A stretch of 64,000 nt of DNA from the NCBI GenBank assembly GCA_964472565.1, contig CAYYNB010000004.1, positions 1 through 64,000 of the forward strand. The letters are read 5' to 3'. Under the pieces are notes generated by a model. That model searched no databases and had not been told where the DNA came from. It worked only from the letters and a program-made list of their open reading frames with translations. Both the position numbers and the translations under genes were made by a program. Origin of the DNA: DATAMF01 sp964472565. GTDB taxonomy: Bacteria; Chloroflexota; Anaerolineae; Aggregatilineales; Aggregatilineaceae. Every line of letters starts with the position of its first letter. Positions within the stretch are counted from its first letter, which is position 1. Shown piece after piece: positions 60,260 to 64,000 of the stretch.

Positions 60260-60943
60260 ATGGCTATGAAACTTTCATCGCGCGCTTATGATCTGTATCA
60301 AAACTTTTCTAAACCGGGGTGCGCAGTCTGCCGGATGACATTGGAGAGTGTACACGGGCATCTGGACAGCACGGTTTATGAATATATCACGAAGCCGCCA
60401 ACGCACGAGGCGCTGCGGGCGGCGCGCGGCTTCTGCCCGAACCACGCCTGGCATATTCAGGAACAACTGAACGCGGGGGCATTTGGGATCGCGGTGTTGT
60501 ATGAAGGAGTGCTGCGGCATCTGACGCGCGATATGGGGAGTCCGAATCCGCAGGGGGGGAAAAAACAGGTCGCCCAGGCACTGAACGCCTTTAAACCGCA
60601 GGGGGAGTGTCCGGCCTGCGTTCACCAGCGCACAGTGGAAGAGCACCTACTGCGGAATTTGTTGGAACATTTCGATCAGGCCGAATTTGCGGAAGGCTAC
60701 CGACAGTCGGCGGGGTTATGTTTGCCGCATTTGCGCCAACTGCTGGAATTGCCAGGGGATCCGAACCGGAAGGCGCAGGTGTTGGCGATGCAGCATGAGA
60801 TCTGGTCAAGGTTGCAAGCCGACCTGGAAGAATTTATCCGCAAGCACGATCACCGGTTTGCGAAAGAGCCGCTTTCAGATGCTGAGGGAACCAGCCCTCG
60901 ACGCGTGATCGAACAACTGGCGGGCGCGCGGGAAATCCGCTAG
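60260..60943 (+). CDS. DUF6062 family protein
   Basis: This cytoplasmic protein has 227 residues. It has paired cysteine motifs typical of the family: GCAVCRMTLESVHG, GFCPNHAWHIQEQ, ECPACVHQRTVEEH and GLCLPHLRQLLEL. The duplicated Cys/His pattern suggests two metal- or cluster-binding halves. The biochemical role is unknown. AGGGAG lies 12 nt before ATG 60260. Its TAG stop shares the palindrome CTAG with the stop of the convergent EF-Tu-like gene, so the two genes end on the same four bases. Confidence 0.85.
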   Translation: MAMKLSSRAYDLYQNFSKPGCAVCRMTLESVHGHLDSTVYEYITKPPTHEALRAARGFCPNHAWHIQEQLNAGAFGIAVLYEGVLRHLTRDMGSPNPQGGKKQVAQALNAFKPQGECPACVHQRTVEEHLLRNLLEHFDQAEFAEGYRQSAGLCLPHLRQLLELPGDPNRKAQVLAMQHEIWSRLQADLEEFIRKHDHRFAKEPLSDAEGTSPRRVIEQLAGAREIR

Positions 60944-61203
60944 GTGTCCTGGGTGATCAGATAAACTTCATCGCCCTCGCGTACGACATCATCGACTTTG
61001 AGGGCGATATCTTCACCCGGCTCACCTTCACCGACCGGTTCGTGATTCACCTGCATGGAATAGACCTGCTGGGTGAATTCGGTACGCGGACCATACAGCA
61101 AAATCCAGTCATCGGTATAGAGTTTGTCCTCAAGGCGGATCACGGCGACATGGATGCGATCAAAGTAGTGGGTCACGATGCCAATGCGATGATAGTTTTC
61201 CAC
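60940..61203 (-). CDS. EF-Tu-domain-II-like small protein (translation factor-like)
   Basis: This protein has 87 residues. GTG 61203 is preferred because GGAGG lies 7 nt upstream; an ATG at 61227 would place the start inside the previous gene. The sequence IGIVTHYFDRIHVAVIRLEDKLYTDDWILLYGPRTEFTQQV and SMQVNHEPV is a single beta-barrel resembling domain II of elongation factors, a family often annotated as translation elongation factor-like. In other genomes it is often beside U32-family genes; here it follows a radical SAM gene by 1 bp, so the two are probably coupled. Function is unknown. Confidence 0.82.
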   Translation of the reverse strand: MENYHRIGIVTHYFDRIHVAVIRLEDKLYTDDWILLYGPRTEFTQQVYSMQVNHEPVGEGEPGEDIALKVDDVVREGDEVYLITQDT

Positions 61204-61204
61204 G

Positions 61205-62125
61205 TTAAAACCTCCATTTCCGCTCATCTAAGCGCAGACCCGCATCGCAAGCTAACTGTTTGGCTTCTTTCACAGCAGCGAGCGTCACACAGCGGTTGAG
61301 CGGTTCAATGGACTGCTCGCAGACATGCCACGCGGGATTATATTGGCCCATGATGTTGATATAAGTATAAGGCGAAATTTCTTTGGCGAGAAAGCGGACG
61401 ATTTCGGCGGTGCCTGCGAGGTGATTGGGGAGGACAAGATGACGTACTAATAAACCGCGCTGCGCAATGCCGTTGGAATCCATCACCAGATCGCCCACCT
61501 GGCGAAACATTTCGCGGACGGCGTTCTGATTGTGGGTAGGATAGTCGAGACATTTGGAGAACTGTTGGGCGATGGATGCGTCGGCGTATTTCATGTCGGG
61601 CATGTAGATGTCGATAATGCCATCCAACAATTGTAACCCAGCAAGTGAATCGTAACCGCCGGTGTTGTAGACGAGGGGAATATGCAACCCCGCAGCAGCA
61701 GCTAAAAACACAGCTTCGATGATAGCAGAAATGACATGGCTGGGGGAGACAAAATTGATGTTGTGACAGCCTAATGCCTGCAACTGGAGCATCTGGGCGG
61801 CTAACTGGGCCGGGGTGAGGGGTTGACCTTCACCATACTGGCTGATCTCGTAATTCTGACAGTATTGGCAGCGCAAATTGCAAAATGAGAAAAAGATGGT
61901 GCCGGAACCGTTCCAACCCCGCAGCGGGTCTTCTTCGCCATGATGGGGGAATGCACTACTGACGAGGGGCTGCATTCCTGTGCGGCAGTTGCCAGTTTTT
62001 TGGGCACGATCCAGGTGGCAGGACCACGCACATAGGGCGCAGTCATGGAGCGCATTATTGGCCTGTTGGACACGTTCAGCCAGTGTGCCATTACGCAGCA
62101 GACGGATATAGGCTGGTTCGAACAT
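61205..62125 (-). CDS. Radical SAM protein, PflX/activating-enzyme-like
   Basis: This protein has 306 residues from ATG 62125 (AAGGGGA upstream); the longer frame runs through repeat copy D and is rejected. An N-terminal Cys-rich region (DCALCAWSCHLDRAQKTGNC) precedes the SAM-binding cluster site Cys82-x3-Cys86-x2-Cys89 in SFCNLRCQYCQNYEIS. The barrel continues with NINFVSPSHVISAIIEAV, VYNTGGYDSL, IIDIYMPDMKYAD and LLVRHLVLPNHLAGT. The family resembles pyruvate formate-lyase activases but its target is unknown. The EF-Tu-like gene follows after 1 bp. Confidence 0.9.
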   Translation of the reverse strand: MFEPAYIRLLRNGTLAERVQQANNALHDCALCAWSCHLDRAQKTGNCRTGMQPLVSSAFPHHGEEDPLRGWNGSGTIFFSFCNLRCQYCQNYEISQYGEGQPLTPAQLAAQMLQLQALGCHNINFVSPSHVISAIIEAVFLAAAAGLHIPLVYNTGGYDSLAGLQLLDGIIDIYMPDMKYADASIAQQFSKCLDYPTHNQNAVREMFRQVGDLVMDSNGIAQRGLLVRHLVLPNHLAGTAEIVRFLAKEISPYTYINIMGQYNPAWHVCEQSIEPLNRCVTLAAVKEAKQLACDAGLRLDERKWRF

Positions 62126-62157
62126 ACTTCCCCTTGCATATTCTCCTTCAAAAGTAA

Positions 62158-62232
62158 GTATAAGACTGCGCCAACATTTTTTAGAGTCAAACAGAATAGG
62201 CGCAGGGTAATTATTTTCTTGGGATGACCTGA
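62158..62232 (+). repeat. MITE-like dispersed repeat, copy D (core deleted)
   Basis: A 75-bp copy keeps the ends CTGCGCCAACATTTT and GCAGGGTAATTATTTTCTTGG but lacks the GC-rich central hairpin; AGAGTCAAAC follows the left part directly. It lies between the radical SAM start and the SulP stop, in the leader of the radical SAM gene. Confidence 0.7.
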
Positions 62233-62251
62233 CATTCAGCTTCCGCACATT

Positions 62252-64000
62252 TCAGTCGATCAGGCGCTGCAAGGTTGTGGTGGTCTGAGTCAGGCGCTCG
62301 GCCATAAAACGCGCCATGAAACGGTGGAATGCGCTGGCGACATCGGGATTATCCTGCTCCATCCGGTGAAGGTTGGCGAGGGAGAGGCGGTAGATGATGC
62401 TGGGTTGGTCGGCAATCACAGAGGCGGAGGCCGGTTGACTCAAGTAAGCACCCATTTCGCCAACGAGTGTGCCCGCTCGCATTTTGCGGATGCGCACGGA
62501 GGTACCATTGGCGCGTTCCAAATAAATGGTTACTTCTCCGCTTTCGATAAAGATGAATCCTTGAGGGGGCGCGTTCTGTTTGACCAGATAAGCGCCTGTC
62601 TCCACTGTTTGCTGCTCCAGATAAGACATCAGACGGGAAACACGACCGGGGTCGGCAAGGGCCTGCTCGATCTGGTATTTCAGGGTTTGGAAAGTTAAAT
62701 CGGAATCCTGGCTCTTCTGGCTGGCTAAAATTTGCTCCTCGCACCATTCCACGCCGTGATCCAGGTCGGGGAAAAGGCAGTCGGAGTCCGGAGGGAGCAC
62801 ATCAGGCGTGAGCTGGTGTTGGATGGTGGGCGAGAGGGCGGTGAACAGGAGGCGAATCTGGTTGGATTCGGCCAGATTTTTCAACTTGGTGAAACCTAAA
62901 ACTGCCGACGAATCAAGCCCGCTGACGAGGCGGAAGTCCAGAAGCACGAAACGGGGGCAGGCCTGCGCCGGGTCGTTTACACGCTGGCGAATCTGGTCCA
63001 ACAAACGGTGAGCAGTTCCAAAGAAGATAAAACCTTGTAATTTAAGGATATGAAGGGCCGATCCGTTATCATGCAGCACCTGTGCGTCAAGGGGAGAGCG
63101 AACAACATTACTTTGATAGTTGGCTCCAGACAGGGCGTGTTTGACAACATTGATGCGGCTGTAGTTGATGACAAAAAAGAGGACGGTCAACACTAATCCG
63201 AGGCCGACTCCTTCGAGAAAACCGACAGCGGTAATCGTGAGCATGATGACGATCACCGTCCCGTAGTCGATGCGGGCGAGTTTGAACCACGCGTCGTAGA
63301 CCCATTCGACCAGCATGGACAAGCCGAGAAACAGCAGCAGCCCACCCAGCACAAAGTTGGGAAAATAGGCGAGAAGGCCTGCGCCCAGAAACACCACCAG
63401 GGCTGCCAGCAGCGCGATAGTCAGGCCGGTCAGCCGACTGCGAGCACCCATTTTCTGTGCGAGGGCAGTGCCACCGAGCGCGTGAAAGCCGACAGGGCTG
63501 CCAATTAGTCCCGCCATAAGATTGGATAACCCGACAGACTTTAGCTCGCGGTTCAGATCGACATCCCGCCCGGTCACGAGTTCGAGTCCGGTGGCATTGA
63601 GCAGGAGGGCAATCGCACTGACAGCAGCAATGGCTAAGAGATTGCTGCTTTGCCCGGCGACTTCGGACCAGTCCACTAATTTGAGATCGGAAGGGGTGAT
63701 GGGCTGCCACAACTGCTGATCACCTTCGGGCAGCACATCCAGGAGCCAACCTTGATCGGATGCTTCAGCTTTAGAGGTTCCTGTGAGGGCGAGGATCACA
63801 TAAAAGCCAACAAAGACGCCGATCAGCATGCCGGGCAGGATCAAAAAATGGCTGTAACGGCGGAGAATAACCAGGAGAATGAGCGCAAAAATCAAACCGG
63901 GCAGCCATTGGTTTACCAACTCACTGTCCAGGAGGTCGAACAAGGTAGTCAGCGTCACGGACTCGCCAGTCATGAACGAGAGCGCACCTGTAGTCAGCAG
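62252..64000 (-). CDS. SulP-family anion transporter with STAS and cyclic-nucleotide-binding domains, 5' truncated
   Basis: The frame is open through the right edge of the window, so about 583 C-terminal residues are visible and the first transmembrane helices are missing. The membrane part includes VGLSNLMAGLIGSPVGFHALGGTALAQKMGARSRLTG and several hydrophobic helices. A STAS domain follows (LHILKLQGFIFFGTAH, FVLLDFRLVSGLDSSAVLGF). The last 150 residues form a cNMP-binding-like domain (GFIFIESGEVTIYLER, RKMRAGTLVGEMGAYLSQPASASVIAD). It would carry sulfate, bicarbonate or another anion, with nucleotide control possible. The stop is 20 bp from repeat copy D. Confidence 0.92.
   Translation of the reverse strand: MLTTGALSFMTGESVTLTTLFDLLDSELVNQWLPGLIFALILLVILRRYSHFLILPGMLIGVFVGFYVILALTGTSKAEASDQGWLLDVLPEGDQQLWQPITPSDLKLVDWSEVAGQSSNLLAIAAVSAIALLLNATGLELVTGRDVDLNRELKSVGLSNLMAGLIGSPVGFHALGGTALAQKMGARSRLTGLTIALLAALVVFLGAGLLAYFPNFVLGGLLLFLGLSMLVEWVYDAWFKLARIDYGTVIVIMLTITAVGFLEGVGLGLVLTVLFFVINYSRINVVKHALSGANYQSNVVRSPLDAQVLHDNGSALHILKLQGFIFFGTAHRLLDQIRQRVNDPAQACPRFVLLDFRLVSGLDSSAVLGFTKLKNLAESNQIRLLFTALSPTIQHQLTPDVLPPDSDCLFPDLDHGVEWCEEQILASQKSQDSDLTFQTLKYQIEQALADPGRVSRLMSYLEQQTVETGAYLVKQNAPPQGFIFIESGEVTIYLERANGTSVRIRKMRAGTLVGEMGAYLSQPASASVIADQPSIIYRLSLANLHRMEQDNPDVASAFHRFMARFMAERLTQTTTTLQRLID

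Noticed and set aside
62126..62248. N-terminal extension of the radical SAM protein
   Set aside because: It is translated from repeat copy D, has no ribosome site, and ATG 62125 has AAGGGGA upstream.
1..64000. CRISPR array, prophage or integrative element
   Set aside because: No regularly spaced repeats, phage structural genes, integrase or conjugation genes were seen; the only autonomous-type mobile gene is tnpB.

Overview
The window reads as a chromosomal segment of a free-living, glycan-degrading bacterium, most likely Chloroflexota (Anaerolineae-like). This is inferred from protein families and style, not from a marker gene: many LacI-type regulators and intracellular glycosidases, SARP/TPR and WD40 proteins, a DUF6062 protein, receiver-only response regulators, and no phage or plasmid functions. 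Both ends cut a gene, and a 10-N assembly gap lies at 59039-59048.

Layout. 1-5.7 kb: the end of a class V aminotransferase-fold protein, an AraL/AraM-like pair (HAD phosphatase and glycerol-1-phosphate dehydrogenase), a metallo-beta-lactamase-fold protein and a secreted M23 peptidase. 5.7-23.2 kb: a carbohydrate locus with alpha-xylosidase (GH31), alpha-L-fucosidase (GH29), two LacI regulators, a Dpp/Opp-type oligosaccharide ABC transporter, beta-glucosidase (GH3), beta-galactosidase (GH42) and a GH130 phosphorylase. The four hydrolases match the linkages of fucosylated xyloglucan oligosaccharides. 23.2-24.5 kb: a TnpB-only IS200/IS605-type element directly in front of the GH130 gene. 24.7-25.7 kb: UDP-GlcNAc 2-epimerase. 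25.8-36.7 kb: a seven-gene minus-strand operon (sugar ABC transporter, two GH31 enzymes, a Tat-exported DUF362 protein, a secreted GH71/GH99-like protein). It faces a LacI-family regulator with two tandem helix-turn-helix domains, across an 18-bp perfect palindrome.

38-43.3 kb: a signalling cluster of histidine kinase, receiver, HEAT-repeat protein, receiver and orphan solute-binding protein. 43.3-49.4 kb: a U32-family protein, and a second GH3 enzyme divergent from a TetR regulator. 49.7-58.8 kb: an ABC-2-like membrane protein, a ClC channel with CBS and TrkA-C domains, a WD40 protein, and an AfsR/SARP-like regulator split into two ORFs. 59-64 kb: a small M23-like protein, tRNA-Ile(CAU) interrupted by a 192-nt group I intron, tRNA-Gly(UCC), DUF6062, an EF-Tu-domain-like small protein, a PflX-like radical SAM protein and a SulP transporter cut by the window edge.

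A MITE-like repeat of about 75-115 bp occurs at four places (1007, 10201, 49698, 62158), with a decayed fifth near 46232. The best-supported unusual items are the tRNA intron, the tandem-HTH LacI protein with its operator, the repeat family, and the TnpB element whose guide would come from the GH130 leader.
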